From JAVKBW01 sp040222995 (GTDB lineage: Bacteria; Pseudomonadota; Alphaproteobacteria; UBA8366; Aestuariispiraceae): DNA of 64,000 nucleotides. Below are positions 17,385-26,376 of the stretch, in pieces. Made by a program: the position numbers and the translations under genes. The notes beneath the pieces were generated by a model. The model had not been told where the DNA came from, made no database searches, and saw only the letters and a list, made by a program, of their open reading frames with translations. The DNA lies in NCBI GenBank assembly GCA_040222995.1, contig JAVKBW010000053.1:186001-250000 (forward strand), read 5' to 3'. Every line of letters begins with the position of its first letter. The first letter of the stretch is position 1.

Positions 17385-18196
17385 AGGTTCTGTTTCTCGG
17401 CGATATCGTCGGTCGGGCAGGGCGTGCGGTCGTCACCGGCAACGTGCCGCGTCTGCGCAAGCAACTGTCGCTGGATTTCGTGATCGCCAACGGCGAGAAC
17501 GCGGCGCACGGTTTCGGCATCAACCGCAAGATCTGCGACGAGCTTTTCGACGCCGGTATCGATGTTATCACCGGCGGCAATCATTCCTGGGACCAGATCG
17601 AGGCGGCGGCCTTCATCGACGAGGAACCGCGGCTGCTACGGCCGGAAAACTTTCAGGGCGACCATCCCGGTCGGGGACACGGCGTGTTCACGACGGCATC
17701 CGGTCTGCGGGTGCTGATCGTCAATGTTCTCTGCCGTCTGTTCATGGACCTGTACGACAACCCGTTTCCTGTGCTCGACCGGCTGGTGGCGGACGCCAAT
17801 CCGTCCGATGCCGGGTTCGATGCGGTGATCGTTGACGTTCACGGTGAGGCGAGCAGCGAAAAAGCCATTATCGGGCATGTTCTGGACGGCCGCGCCAGTC
17901 TGGTTGTCGGCACGCATACGCATGTGCCGACCGCGGATGCCCGTATCCTTGCCGGCGGCACCGGCTTCCAGACCGATGCCGGCATGTGCGGCGACTACGA
18001 TTCGGTGATCGGTATGGACAAGGCGGCGGCGGTGGGCCGGATGCTGGGCGAAATCCCGAGGCCGCGGCTGTCGCCTGCCGACGGTGAAGCGACCCTATGC
18101 GGCGTTGTGGTGGAGACCGAACCGAAGACCGGCCTGGCGAAGTCCATTCTGCCGATCCGTATCGGTGGCGCGCTCAGCACCGCCTGGCCCAGCTAG
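17381..18196 (+). CDS. TIGR00282/YmdB-family metallophosphoesterase
   Basis: A 271-residue protein of the YmdB group, which hydrolyses 2',3'-cyclic nucleotides. Metal-binding motifs are visible: FLGDIVGRAGR (Asp8), IANGENAAHGFG (Glu39/Asn40), ITGGNHSWD (Asn/His near 67-68), VDVHGEASSEK and VGTHTHVPTAD with its paired histidines. The start overlaps the stop of the cyclo-ligase gene by 4 bases. The family is firm; physiological substrate and role in this organism are unknown. Confidence 0.88.
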   Translation: MKVLFLGDIVGRAGRAVVTGNVPRLRKQLSLDFVIANGENAAHGFGINRKICDELFDAGIDVITGGNHSWDQIEAAAFIDEEPRLLRPENFQGDHPGRGHGVFTTASGLRVLIVNVLCRLFMDLYDNPFPVLDRLVADANPSDAGFDAVIVDVHGEASSEKAIIGHVLDGRASLVVGTHTHVPTADARILAGGTGFQTDAGMCGDYDSVIGMDKAAAVGRMLGEIPRPRLSPADGEATLCGVVVETEPKTGLAKSILPIRIGGALSTAWPS

Positions 18197-18218
18197 GGTG
18201 CGAGCCCTTCAGTGAATT

Positions 18219-18728
18219 CTATTCCGCGTCTTCGTTCGCGAAGCGCGTCGTCGCTTCTTCCAGTCCGCCGGTCAGCTTGTCGCCGATCTTGCCGCCGTCG
18301 CCGCTGATGTCTTTCGCGATGACCACGCGCAACGCGTCGTAATGGGCCTTAACCAGATCGGCTTCCGCCTGCTTGATGGTGTCCTTGCCGTGCAGAAGCC
18401 GGCACAGAGATCCGCCGATGCGGCTTATCAGGGCGTAGCCGAATGTGCCGCCCTGGCCTTTGAAGTCATGCGCATATTCATAGATTTTGAGGAGACGTTC
18501 CTTTTGCGGTTCGCCGACCGCCGCGGTGGCCTGATCGACAAGCACCGACAGTTCGCCAAGTTCTTCCTCGACTCTCGCCGGATATTCCTGCGCCATTTCG
18601 GCGACGGCGGCGTCGGCCTTGGCGATCAGATCGTCGAGCGACTCGCTGATCTCCGGCGCTTTCGATCGAAGATCAACCTTCGGTTTGATGATCTTGACGT
18701 CTTTTGGTGATGTTTCTTCGGACGACAT
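18219..18728 (-). CDS. Hpt-like (histidine phosphotransfer) domain protein
   Basis: A 169-residue, largely helical protein. The segment YEYAHDFKGQGGTFGYALI has the HxxKGxxxxxG form of an Hpt phospho-accepting site (His about residue 91). The surrounding four-helix length and charged N-terminal tail fit a stand-alone Hpt. It would relay phosphate between a hybrid kinase receiver and a response regulator in the cytoplasm, but no two-component gene lies in the window. It converges on the phosphoesterase gene with a 22-base gap. I call it by motif; phosphotransfer activity is inferred. Confidence 0.7.
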   Translation of the reverse strand: MSSEETSPKDVKIIKPKVDLRSKAPEISESLDDLIAKADAAVAEMAQEYPARVEEELGELSVLVDQATAAVGEPQKERLLKIYEYAHDFKGQGGTFGYALISRIGGSLCRLLHGKDTIKQAEADLVKAHYDALRVVIAKDISGDGGKIGDKLTGGLEEATTRFANEDAE

Positions 18729-19038
18729 GCGTGCAGATACCCTTCCGGTTGAATCTTAGCATGGATGATTCGCAGTACAACAGGTTTGTTTCCACGCCCG
18801 GATCGACCGCATTCTTGCCACATTGCCCTGTTACCAGAGCGGAATCAGGCCGTTTCACGACGGCGATGTCACCGATTGAGCGAAAGGGTCGAATCGTTCG
18901 ACGATACGGAGTTAAGAAGGGATGCGGCCGGAACGTTTCGATTGTTTGATCGAAGCGTGCTGGGCCGCTATCGACAAATCGGGTTGAAACGCTAAAAAGC
19001 CACGCATCCGATTATCCGTATTTGTCAGGGGAAGTTTT
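18729..19038. other. 310-base intergenic region upstream of yebC
   Basis: A divergent promoter region between the Hpt-like gene (minus) and yebC (plus). The only structure noted is a short perfect inverted repeat GTCGAA-TCG-TTCGAC at 18888-18902. No LexA-type GTTC(N7)GTTC site and no believable coding frame were found. Confidence 0.45.
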
Positions 19039-19794
19039 ATGGCGGGCCATTCAAAATTCAAGAACATCATGCATCGCAAGGGCGCTCAGGATAAGAAGCG
19101 CGCTTCGCTGTTTGCGAAACTTGCCAAGGAAATCACGGTTGCCTCGAAAATGGGCGGCGGCGACCCGGCAGGCAACCCGCGTCTGCGCGCGGCGCTGGTA
19201 ACGGCGCGCGCCAACCGGCTGCCGAAAGACAATATCGAACGCGCGATTCAAAAAGGCGTCGGCGGCGGCGAGGGCACGGATTACGAGGAAATCCGCTACG
19301 AGGGCTATGGCCCGTCCGGTGTTGCGGTCATCGTCGACGTGCTGACCGACAACCGCAACAGATCGGCATCGGATGTGCGGCAGATATTCAGCAAGGCCGG
19401 CGGCAACCTGGGCGAATCCGGGTCGGTTGCGTTCATGTTCGACCAGGTCGGCGAAGTCCTGTATCCGGCGGATGCGGCCGATGGCGAGGCGATGTTCGAA
19501 GCCGCGCTGGAAGCCGGGGCCGACGATGTGACGAGCACCGAGGACGGGCACGAGATCATCTGCGCCGCCGATTCCCTGAACGAGGTCGCCGTGAGCCTGG
19601 AAGCGCAATTCGGCGAACCGGAATCGGCGAAACTGACCTGGAAGCCGAAGAATTTTGTCGAACTCGATTACGATTCGGCATCCGGTGTGCTGAAGCTGAT
19701 GGATATGCTGGACGACAATGACGACGTTCAGAACACCTACGCCAATTTCGACATTGCCGAGGATGTCATGGAGAAACTGTCAGCAGATGGGTGA
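19039..19794 (+). CDS. yebC: YebC/PmpR-family protein
   Basis: A 251-residue protein of standard length. The N-terminus MAGHSKFKNIMHRKGAQDKK is almost invariant in the family, as are GGGDPAGNPRL and the Asp/Glu-rich second domain. Recent work links YebC-type proteins to ribosome function at difficult (proline-rich) stretches, while older annotation calls them transcription regulators. It is immediately upstream of ruvC, the usual alphaproteobacterial order. AGGGGAAG precedes the ATG. The proline-rich tolA in the same cluster is a coincidence worth noting, not evidence. Confidence 0.95.
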   Translation: MAGHSKFKNIMHRKGAQDKKRASLFAKLAKEITVASKMGGGDPAGNPRLRAALVTARANRLPKDNIERAIQKGVGGGEGTDYEEIRYEGYGPSGVAVIVDVLTDNRNRSASDVRQIFSKAGGNLGESGSVAFMFDQVGEVLYPADAADGEAMFEAALEAGADDVTSTEDGHEIICAADSLNEVAVSLEAQFGEPESAKLTWKPKNFVELDYDSASGVLKLMDMLDDNDDVQNTYANFDIAEDVMEKLSADG

Positions 19795-19824
19795 CCGGTT
19801 TCAATACTATAAAGGACAGGGCGT

Positions 19825-20346
19825 TTGAGTGGGCGGCTGCGCATACTGGGGCTCGACCCCGGCCTGCTTCATACCGGCTGGGGTGTTATCGACACCGATG
19901 GCGTGCGGCTTTCCTATGTCGCGGCGGGCGCGGTGCATCCGCCCAAAACCGCGGCCCTGTCGGAACGCCTGAAGGCGCTGCATGACGGTGTGGCTGAAAT
20001 TTTGCGAACCTATGCGCCGGATGAAGCGGCGGTCGAGGAAACATTTCTGAACAAAAATCCCGGATCGACCCTGAAACTGGGCCAGGCGCGTGGCGTGGTG
20101 CTGGTGACGCCGGCCCTGTTCGGCCTGACGGTCGCGGAATATTCGGCCAAAAGCGTGAAACAGTCGGTGGTCGGTACCGGCGGGGCGGCGAAGGAACAGG
20201 TGCAGATGATGGTCCGGACGCTGCTGCCGGGTTGCGACATCCGCAGCGCGGATGCCGCCGATGCGCTGGCCGTCGCGATCTGCCACGGTCACCGCGCCGG
20301 CACGCAGCGCAAATGGGCCGGATCGGCAGCGGCGGGATACGCATGA
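19825..20346 (+). CDS. ruvC: Holliday junction resolvase RuvC
   Basis: A 173-residue nuclease with the four catalytic acids visible: Asp11 (LGLDPG), Glu71 (AAVEETF), Asp143 and Asp146 (SADAADALAVA). It cleaves Holliday junctions symmetrically with RuvAB during recombinational repair. The start codon is TTG with AGGA upstream; no better ATG exists before the first conserved residue. It overlaps ruvA by 4 bases. Confidence 0.95.
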   Translation: MSGRLRILGLDPGLLHTGWGVIDTDGVRLSYVAAGAVHPPKTAALSERLKALHDGVAEILRTYAPDEAAVEETFLNKNPGSTLKLGQARGVVLVTPALFGLTVAEYSAKSVKQSVVGTGGAAKEQVQMMVRTLLPGCDIRSADAADALAVAICHGHRAGTQRKWAGSAAAGYA

Positions 20347-20957
20347 TCGGCCGTCTCAAGGGATTGGTCGAAGAGACCGGCGATGACTGGGCGCTGATTG
20401 ATGTCGGCGGCGTCTGTTACGTCGTGTTCTGCTCCGGACGTACTCTTTCGGCGCTGCCGGCGCGCGGGCAGGCGACGGTTCTGGAAATCGAAACCCATGT
20501 GCGCGAGGATCATTTTCATCTCTATGGGTTCGCAACGCCGTCGGAGCGCGACTGGTTCAAGCTGCTGACGAGTGTGCAGGGCGTGGGCGCAAAGGTGGGG
20601 CTCGCCATTCTGACGGTGCAGGGCCCGGAACAGTTGCTGCAGGCGATTGCCGCCGGCGACAAGGCGGCGGTGGCGCAGGCCAGCGGAGTCGGGCCGAAAC
20701 TGGCCGGGCGGGTTGTCAGCGAGCTGAAGGACAAGGTCGGCGGCATGGTTCTGGGGTCCGCGGCGCAAACATCGGCGACGGCCGGCGGCGGTGCGTCAGC
20801 GTCCGGTCCGGCGGATGAAGCGATTTCGGCGCTGGTCAATCTCGGCTACGGCCGCAGCGAGGCGTTCGGCGCGGTCGGGCGCGTGCTGCAGGATTCCGAC
20901 GGCAAGGCCGATCTCGACACCCTGATCCGGCTCGGCCTGCGGGAGCTCGCGTCATGA
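20343..20957 (+). CDS. ruvA: Holliday junction DNA helicase subunit RuvA
   Basis: A 204-residue protein with the N-terminal OB fold (MIGRLKGLVEE, then THVREDHFHLYGFA), two helix-hairpin-helix motifs (LLTSVQGVGAKVGLAIL and QASGVGPKLAGRVV), a Gly/Ala-rich linker and the C-terminal RuvB-binding domain (AISALVNLGYGRSEA). It forms the tetramer that recognises four-way junctions. The ATG at 20343 overlaps the ruvC stop; a longer in-frame reading from 20232 is not supported. Confidence 0.96.
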   Translation: MIGRLKGLVEETGDDWALIDVGGVCYVVFCSGRTLSALPARGQATVLEIETHVREDHFHLYGFATPSERDWFKLLTSVQGVGAKVGLAILTVQGPEQLLQAIAAGDKAAVAQASGVGPKLAGRVVSELKDKVGGMVLGSAAQTSATAGGGASASGPADEAISALVNLGYGRSEAFGAVGRVLQDSDGKADLDTLIRLGLRELAS

Positions 20958-22012
20958 CGATGGAGCCCGAAGATTTCGGCGACCGCGTGGTCGACGCCGC
21001 CTCGCAGCGCGACGACGCCGGCGAACAGACGATCCGACCGGTATCGCTGGACGATTTCATCGGTCAGACCGCGATGAAGCAGAATCTGACGGATTTCATC
21101 AAGGCGGCGAAAGCCCGTGGCGAGGCGCTCGACCACATCGTTTTCCACGGTCCGCCGGGCCTCGGCAAGACGACGCTCGCACAGATCATTGCCCGCGAGC
21201 TGGGCGTGAATTTCCGGGCAACGTCCGGCCCGGTGATTTCCAAGGCCGGCGACCTTGCGGCGTTGCTGACCAATCTGGAACCGCGCGATGTGCTGTTTAT
21301 CGATGAAATCCACCGCCTGAATCCGGCGGTTGAAGAATTCCTGTACCCGGCGATGGAGGATTTCCATCTCGATCTGATGATCGGCGAGGGGCCGGCGGCC
21401 CGGTCGGTTAGGATCGATCTGCCGCCGTTCACCCTGGTTTCGGCGACCACGCGTTATGGTCTGGTGACCCGGCCGCTGCGGGAACGCTTCGGCATCGAAA
21501 TGCAGATGCAGTTCTATACCGAGGATGAATTGATGCAGATCGTCTCGCGCGGGTCGCGGGTAATGAAAATAGAGATAGCCGAAGACGGCGCGCGGGAAAT
21601 CGCGCGTCGCAGCCGGGGTACGCCGCGCGTCGCCGGCCGGTTGCTGCGCCGGGTGCGCGATTTCGCCGATGTCGATTCCGTTACCGCCATCGATGCCGGT
21701 TTCGCGGATACCGCCCTGCGGCGGCTGGATGTCGACGAGCGCGGGCTGGATGCGATGGACCGGCGCTATCTGGCCTGTATGGCCGACAATTATAATGGCG
21801 GACCGGTCGGCGTCGAAACCATGGCGGCGGCTCTGGCGAGCGAACGCGATGTGCTGGAGGAGGTCGTCGAACCGTTTCTGCTGCAGCAGGGGCTGGTGCA
21901 GCGAACGCCGCGCGGCCGGGTTCTGGCGGTCAGTGGATGGCGGTATATCGGCCGCGATGCGCCTTCCGGTCTTAAACAGCAGCTCGACATGCTGGCGGAG
22001 GGTGAGACATGA
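20954..22012 (+). CDS. ruvB: Holliday junction branch migration ATPase RuvB
   Basis: A 352-residue AAA+ motor with Walker A GPPGLGKT at residues 66-73, Walker B LFIDEIHR, the sensor region SATTRYGLVTRPLRERFG and the C-terminal winged helix (TPRGRVLAVSGWRYIG). It drives branch migration with RuvA. Four-base overlaps with ruvA upstream and ybgC downstream indicate a tightly coupled operon. Confidence 0.97.
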   Translation: MTMEPEDFGDRVVDAASQRDDAGEQTIRPVSLDDFIGQTAMKQNLTDFIKAAKARGEALDHIVFHGPPGLGKTTLAQIIARELGVNFRATSGPVISKAGDLAALLTNLEPRDVLFIDEIHRLNPAVEEFLYPAMEDFHLDLMIGEGPAARSVRIDLPPFTLVSATTRYGLVTRPLRERFGIEMQMQFYTEDELMQIVSRGSRVMKIEIAEDGAREIARRSRGTPRVAGRLLRRVRDFADVDSVTAIDAGFADTALRRLDVDERGLDAMDRRYLACMADNYNGGPVGVETMAAALASERDVLEEVVEPFLLQQGLVQRTPRGRVLAVSGWRYIGRDAPSGLKQQLDMLAEGET

Positions 22013-22449
22013 ACGCCCGCGTCTATTCTTTTCCCGTCAGGGTATATTATGAGGATACGGATTCCGGCCGGATCGTGTATTACGCCAATTACCTGAAATT
22101 CGCGGAACGGGCGCGAACGGAACTGTTGCGCGACAACGGCTTCGATCATGGCCGGCTGGCGCGTGAACACGGTATCGGCTTCGCGGTTCGCCGCTGTCTG
22201 GTGGATTACCGGCACCCGGCCGTGCTGGACGATGCGCTGGAGGTCCGCACGTCGGTCGAAGCGGTCGGCGGCGCGTCGATGGACATGCATCAGGCCGTGT
22301 GCAGGGACGGGACGGTTCTGGCCGATATGAAAGTGAAGCTGGCAAGCATTGACGGGCGGGGAGCGCCACGACGCATCCCGGCCGATTTGCGGGCGGCGAT
22401 GCAGATCTTGTGTATCGCTGCGGATAACGAAAACAACGAACGACAATAG
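22009..22449 (+). CDS. ybgC: Tol-Pal-associated acyl-CoA thioesterase YbgC
   Basis: A 146-residue hot-dog-fold thioesterase with the YbgC/4-hydroxybenzoyl-CoA signature YYEDTDSGRIVYYANYLKFAERAR, including the catalytic Asp in DTD. It is translationally coupled to ruvB and lies directly before tolQ. The family hydrolyses short- or medium-chain acyl-CoAs and is linked to phospholipid metabolism at the Tol-Pal complex. Confidence 0.93.
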   Translation: MNARVYSFPVRVYYEDTDSGRIVYYANYLKFAERARTELLRDNGFDHGRLAREHGIGFAVRRCLVDYRHPAVLDDALEVRTSVEAVGGASMDMHQAVCRDGTVLADMKVKLASIDGRGAPRRIPADLRAAMQILCIAADNENNERQ

Positions 22450-22467
22450 CAAGGATCGGGACTCGGT

Positions 22468-23184
22468 ATGGAACAGAGTGTAATCGACCTGGTGCAGCTC
22501 GGCGGCACCGAAGAAGCGCATTCGATGGCGATCTGGTCATTGTTCTGGCGCGCGGACTGGGTCGTCAAGGTGGTGATGGTCATTCTCGTCCTGCTGTCAG
22601 TGTGGTGCTGGGCGGTGATCTTCGACAAGATGATGCGGCTGTCGCGGCTGCGGCGTCTGGCGCAGAAGTTCGAGGATGCATTCTGGTCGGGCGGCTCGCT
22701 GGACGATCTTTATGACAGGGTCGGGCAAAGCCCGGCGGACCCGATGACGGCGGTGTTCGCTTCGGCGATGCGGGAATGGCGGCGCTCGTCGAACGGCGCG
22801 CGCGCCGGGTATGCAGGCCTTCAGCAACGGATCGACAGGGTGATGCAGGTAACCGTCGGGCGCGAGATGGACCGGCTGGAACGCTATCTGCCGTTTCTGG
22901 CGTCGGTCGGGTCCAGCGCCCCGTTCATCGGGCTGTTCGGAACGGTCTGGGGCATCATGAACAGCTTTACGGCGATTGCCGCTACCAAGCAGACCAGCCT
23001 GGCGGTTGTCGCGCCGGGCATCGCCGAAGCTCTGTTCGCGACGGCTTTGGGGCTGGTCGCGGCCATTCCGGCAACCATCGCCTACAACAAGATTTCGACC
23101 GAGATGAACCGGTATGCCGGGCGGATCGACGCCTTCGCAGCGGAATTCTCGTCGATCATCTCGCGTCAGCTTGAATCGGAGTAG
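22468..23184 (+). CDS. tolQ: Tol-Pal system proton-channel subunit TolQ
   Basis: A 238-residue MotA/TolQ/ExbB-family protein with three membrane segments (about residues 27-48, 140-160 and 175-200). The characteristic FLASVGSSAPFIGLFGTVWG and VVAPGIAEALFATALGLVAAIPA stretches are present. With TolR it uses the proton gradient to energise TolA during outer-membrane constriction. It starts 18 bases after ybgC. Confidence 0.96.
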   Translation: MEQSVIDLVQLGGTEEAHSMAIWSLFWRADWVVKVVMVILVLLSVWCWAVIFDKMMRLSRLRRLAQKFEDAFWSGGSLDDLYDRVGQSPADPMTAVFASAMREWRRSSNGARAGYAGLQQRIDRVMQVTVGREMDRLERYLPFLASVGSSAPFIGLFGTVWGIMNSFTAIAATKQTSLAVVAPGIAEALFATALGLVAAIPATIAYNKISTEMNRYAGRIDAFAAEFSSIISRQLESE

Positions 23185-23189
23185 GGATT

Positions 23190-23654
23190 ATGGCGGGCCA
23201 AACATTCGACCACGGATCACGCGGCCAGGCCGGTTATCGGCGGCGTCACAAACCGATGTCGGACATCAACGTGACGCCGTTTGTCGATGTCATGCTGGTG
23301 TTGCTGATCGTCTTCATGGTGACGGCACCGCTGCTGACCGTCGGCGTGCCTGTCGACCTGCCGCAGACCAAGGCGGCGTCTATCAATGACAGCGTCGAGC
23401 CGATCGTTCTGTCGGTGAACCGCAACGGCCAGGTCTTCCTTCAGGAAACGCCTATCGAACTGGAGAATATCGGCCCGAGGCTGAACGCGATCCGCGAGGC
23501 GCGCGGGGTGTCGGCTGAAACATTGCGGATCTATGTACGCGGCGATCAGGCCATTGAATACGGCAAGGTGATGGAGGTGATGGGCACCGTCAGCGCCGCC
23601 GGGTTCAAGAAAGTCGCCTTGCTGGCGAAACTGCCGGACGACACGGCAAACTAG
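23190..23654 (+). CDS. tolR: Tol-Pal system protein TolR
   Basis: A 154-residue ExbD/TolR-family protein with a single N-terminal membrane helix (PFVDVMLVLLIVFMVTAPLL) carrying the proton-conducting Asp, and a periplasmic domain. The conserved MSDINVTPFVDVM is intact. It pairs with TolQ as stator. The start is 5 bases after tolQ with AGGGA upstream. Confidence 0.96.
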   Translation: MAGQTFDHGSRGQAGYRRRHKPMSDINVTPFVDVMLVLLIVFMVTAPLLTVGVPVDLPQTKAASINDSVEPIVLSVNRNGQVFLQETPIELENIGPRLNAIREARGVSAETLRIYVRGDQAIEYGKVMEVMGTVSAAGFKKVALLAKLPDDTAN

Positions 23655-23670
23655 GGTTCGGAAACCATTC

Positions 23671-24678
23671 ATGCGCAAGGCTGTCTTCTTTTCCGTATCT
23701 CTGCATGTCGGGGTCGTCGCCGCGGCGATGATCAGCCTGCCCCGTCCGGAATACGACATGATTCAGCCGGCGAATGTTATCGATGTCGAGGTGCTGACTG
23801 AAGCCGATCTGGAAAGCCAGGAACCGCCGGAACAGACCGCTGCCGTGACCGAGGAACTGCCGCCGGAGCCGCCGCCCGAGGCCGAGCCGCCCCCGCCACC
23901 GCCTCCACCCCCGGAACCGCCTCCGCCGCCCCCGCCGCCGGAACCGGTGGTTGAGCCTGAACCCGTGCCGGAACCCGAACCGGCGCCTGAGCCTGAACCG
24001 GTCGTGGAACCGGAGCCTGTACCCGAACCTGAGCCCGAGCCCGAGCCCGAGCCCGTTGTCGAGCCGGAACCCGAGCCTGTGCCTGAACCGGAACCGAAAC
24101 CGGAAGTCGCCAAGTCGGAACCGCCGCCTCCGCCACAGCCGAAACCGAAAGCCAAACCAAAGGAAGAACCGCCGAAGAAAGAGCCGCCGAAAGACGATTT
24201 TGCGAGCCTGCTGAAAACGGTTCAGGACCTGAGCGACGAGAAACCGCCGCCGCCGAAGCAAGAGGAAAAGAAAGAAGAACCGAAGACCTCGCTGGCGGAT
24301 GCGGTGAAATCGGCGCTGAACAACACGCAGCCGACGCCGACAACAGCGAGCGCGCGTGCGGAATCGGCGCTGAGCCTGAGCGAGCTGGACGCCGTGCGTC
24401 GCCAGATTGCCGGATGCTGGAACGTGCCGGCAGGCGCCCGCAATGCGGAAAACCTGATCGTCGAGGTCAGGATCGAGGTGAATCCCGACCGGACGGTGCG
24501 CGATGCGCGCCTGGTCGATCCTTCGAAAGCGTCGGATCAGTTCTGGCGCACGGCGGCGGAAAGCGCTTTGCGCGCGGTCTTGAATCCACGGTGCAGCCCG
24601 TTGAAACTGCCGCCAGATAAATACGATACGTGGCGATCGATTATATTTACGTTTAATCCGCAGGAGATGCTGGGCTGA
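23671..24678 (+). CDS. tolA: Tol-Pal system protein TolA (TonB-like), Pro/Glu-rich
   Basis: A 335-residue protein with one N-terminal membrane helix (about residues 5-24) and a very long Pro/Glu-rich periplasmic linker (about residues 50-170). The linker consists of polyproline runs followed by repeated EPEPVPEPEP units, then Lys/Pro/Glu stretches and a C-terminal TolA/TonB domain. That domain includes RRQIAGCWNVPAGARN and the NPRCSPL region. It spans the periplasm to contact Pal/TolB. Here the linker is Pro-Glu rather than the Ala/Lys/Glu helix of enteric TolA, giving a stiff extended rod. The low-complexity DNA produces strong false frames on the other strand. Confidence 0.94.
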   Translation: MRKAVFFSVSLHVGVVAAAMISLPRPEYDMIQPANVIDVEVLTEADLESQEPPEQTAAVTEELPPEPPPEAEPPPPPPPPPEPPPPPPPPEPVVEPEPVPEPEPAPEPEPVVEPEPVPEPEPEPEPEPVVEPEPEPVPEPEPKPEVAKSEPPPPPQPKPKAKPKEEPPKKEPPKDDFASLLKTVQDLSDEKPPPPKQEEKKEEPKTSLADAVKSALNNTQPTPTTASARAESALSLSELDAVRRQIAGCWNVPAGARNAENLIVEVRIEVNPDRTVRDARLVDPSKASDQFWRTAAESALRAVLNPRCSPLKLPPDKYDTWRSIIFTFNPQEMLG

Positions 24679-24719
24679 TGCGATTAGAAACCAGGACCTT
24701 TGTTATTTGGAGATTACCG

Positions 24720-26048
24720 ATGCCATTGATTTGTCAGCGTATGGCAATGTTCGCCCTGTTTGCCGCCCTGTGCCTTGCGGTTGCGGGCCGCGTTGCCCAG
24801 GCGGAAATCCGGATCGACATCACGCAGGGCAACGTCGAACCTCTGCCGATTGCGATCACCGATTTTGTCGGGGCTGACGATTCCGCCAGTCAGATCGGCG
24901 TGGATATGGCGAAAGTCATCACCGACAATCTTGAACGGTCGGGCCTGTTCCGGCCGATCGACCGGCGCGCCTTCATTCAGAACACGGCCAGCATTCAGGT
25001 GCAGCCGCGGTTTTCCGACTGGCGTGTGATCAGCGCCCAGGCGCTGGTCAATGGCGCGATCAGCGTGGTTGAAGGCGGCAAGGTGCGGGTGGAATTCCGT
25101 CTCTGGGACGTTTTCGCCGAGGCGCAGATCGTCGGGCGGGCCTATACGACCGTGGAATCCAACTGGCGTCGGATCGCCCACAAGGTTTCCGACGATATCT
25201 ACGAACGGCTGACCGGCGAAACCGGGTATTTCGATACGCGGATCGTTTACGTCGCGGAAAGCGGGCCGAAGGACAACCGCACCAAGCGGCTGGCCATCAT
25301 GGACCAGGATGGCGCCAACCACACTTATCTGACAGACGGGCGCGAACTGGTGCTGACGCCGCGATTTTCGCCGGCGCTTCAGGAAATCACCTATCTCAGC
25401 TACTTCGGGAACAAGCCCCGGGTGTATCTGTTCAACCTGCAGACCGGCCGACGCGAATTGCTGGGCGTGTTCCCGGGTATGACCTTCGCCCCCCGGTTCT
25501 CGCCCGATGGCAACAGCGTTATTATGAGCCACGCTGAAAACGGCAATACCGACATTCACGTCATGGACCTGCGAACCCGTCAGCCGAAGCGCCTGACGAC
25601 CGGCCCGGAAATCGATACCTCGCCGAGCTACTCGCCCGATGGCGAGCGTATCGCTTTCAACTCCGACCGGGGAGGGTCCCCTCAAATTTACGTGATGAAT
25701 GCTGACGGATCGGACCAGAAACGAATCAGTTTCGGCAAGGGCGGCTACGCCACGCCGGTCTGGTCGCCGCGCGGCGATCTGATCGCTTTCACCAAATGGC
25801 GGCAGGGCAAGTTTCATATCGGTGTTATGCGACCCGATGGATCGGGCGAACGGCTGCTGACCGAAAGTTTTCTGGATGAAGCGCCGACCTGGTCGCCAAA
25901 CGGCCGCGTTATCATGTTTTTCCGGCAGGAACGCGGGGAAACCGGCAAAACTCGCATGTATTCGGTCGACCTTACCGGGTACAATCTGCGCGAGGTTTTA
26001 ACCCCTGGCGACGCGTCCGATCCGGCCTGGTCGCCCCTGAATCCATAA
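24720..26048 (+). CDS. tolB: Tol-Pal system beta-propeller protein TolB
   Basis: A 442-residue periplasmic protein. A signal peptide (residues 1 to about 25, ending near VAQA) is followed by the TolB N-terminal domain (ITDFVGADDSASQIGVDMAK) and a six-bladed propeller of repeats such as APRFSPDGNSVIMSH and TSPSYSPDGERIAFNSD. The ATG at 24720 is chosen because GGAG lies 7 bases before it and the signal peptide then begins at the N-terminus; an ATG at 24678 overlapping the tolA stop would add 14 residues. Confidence 0.95.
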   Translation: MPLICQRMAMFALFAALCLAVAGRVAQAEIRIDITQGNVEPLPIAITDFVGADDSASQIGVDMAKVITDNLERSGLFRPIDRRAFIQNTASIQVQPRFSDWRVISAQALVNGAISVVEGGKVRVEFRLWDVFAEAQIVGRAYTTVESNWRRIAHKVSDDIYERLTGETGYFDTRIVYVAESGPKDNRTKRLAIMDQDGANHTYLTDGRELVLTPRFSPALQEITYLSYFGNKPRVYLFNLQTGRRELLGVFPGMTFAPRFSPDGNSVIMSHAENGNTDIHVMDLRTRQPKRLTTGPEIDTSPSYSPDGERIAFNSDRGGSPQIYVMNADGSDQKRISFGKGGYATPVWSPRGDLIAFTKWRQGKFHIGVMRPDGSGERLLTESFLDEAPTWSPNGRVIMFFRQERGETGKTRMYSVDLTGYNLREVLTPGDASDPAWSPLNP

Positions 26049-26119
26049 ATTTTTTAGGGGTGAAGCCGCACCAACCGCCGTCTCGGGCATCCGGGTATGT
26101 GCCGGGCGGCGGCTGTAGC

Positions 26120-26148
26120 CGGGTAAAGTTTCGACGTTTCTTTACCCG
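26120..26148. terminator. hairpin downstream of tolB
   Basis: CGGGTAAAG (26120-26128) and CTTTACCCG (26140-26148) form a perfect 9-bp stem with an 11-base loop, about 70 bases past tolB. It lacks an immediate T-run, so it may be an attenuator or RNA-stability element separating tolB from pal transcription. Confidence 0.5.
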
Positions 26149-26376
26149 TTACGGCTCGTTTTGAAGTCAAACCGGTCAGAATCTTGTGAAATATTTCAAA
26201 AATACTTTAAAATGCCGCCTATCTATTCAGTGATAAGGTTGAAATAAGACAAAACTCATGCTTTATATGCGTCGCTCCGGCACTAAGTTCGCCGGTCTTC
26301 AGTTTACTTACGATCCTTAACGGAAAGACCGGTGGGCGGTCATAACGTTGGGTCCGCCTCAAAGGGGGTGTTGAGA
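26149..26376 (+). promoter_or_regulatory. AT-rich region likely carrying a separate pal promoter
   Basis: The 328 bases between tolB and pal are far longer than other gaps in this operon and turn AT-rich after 26160. They contain a perfect palindrome TGAAATATTTCA at 26187-26198 and AT-rich -10-like stretches. Pal is an abundant lipoprotein, so an extra promoter is plausible; its exact position cannot be fixed by eye. Confidence 0.5.

Noticed and set aside
23880..24110. Repetitive DNA in tolA considered as a CRISPR array or minisatellite
   Set aside because: Repeat units are short, in frame and encode the Pro-Glu linker; no spacers of constant size.
23605..24261. Gly/Arg/Phe-rich reverse frames opposite tolA
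   Set aside because: Products of the Pro/Glu codon repeats of tolA read backwards.
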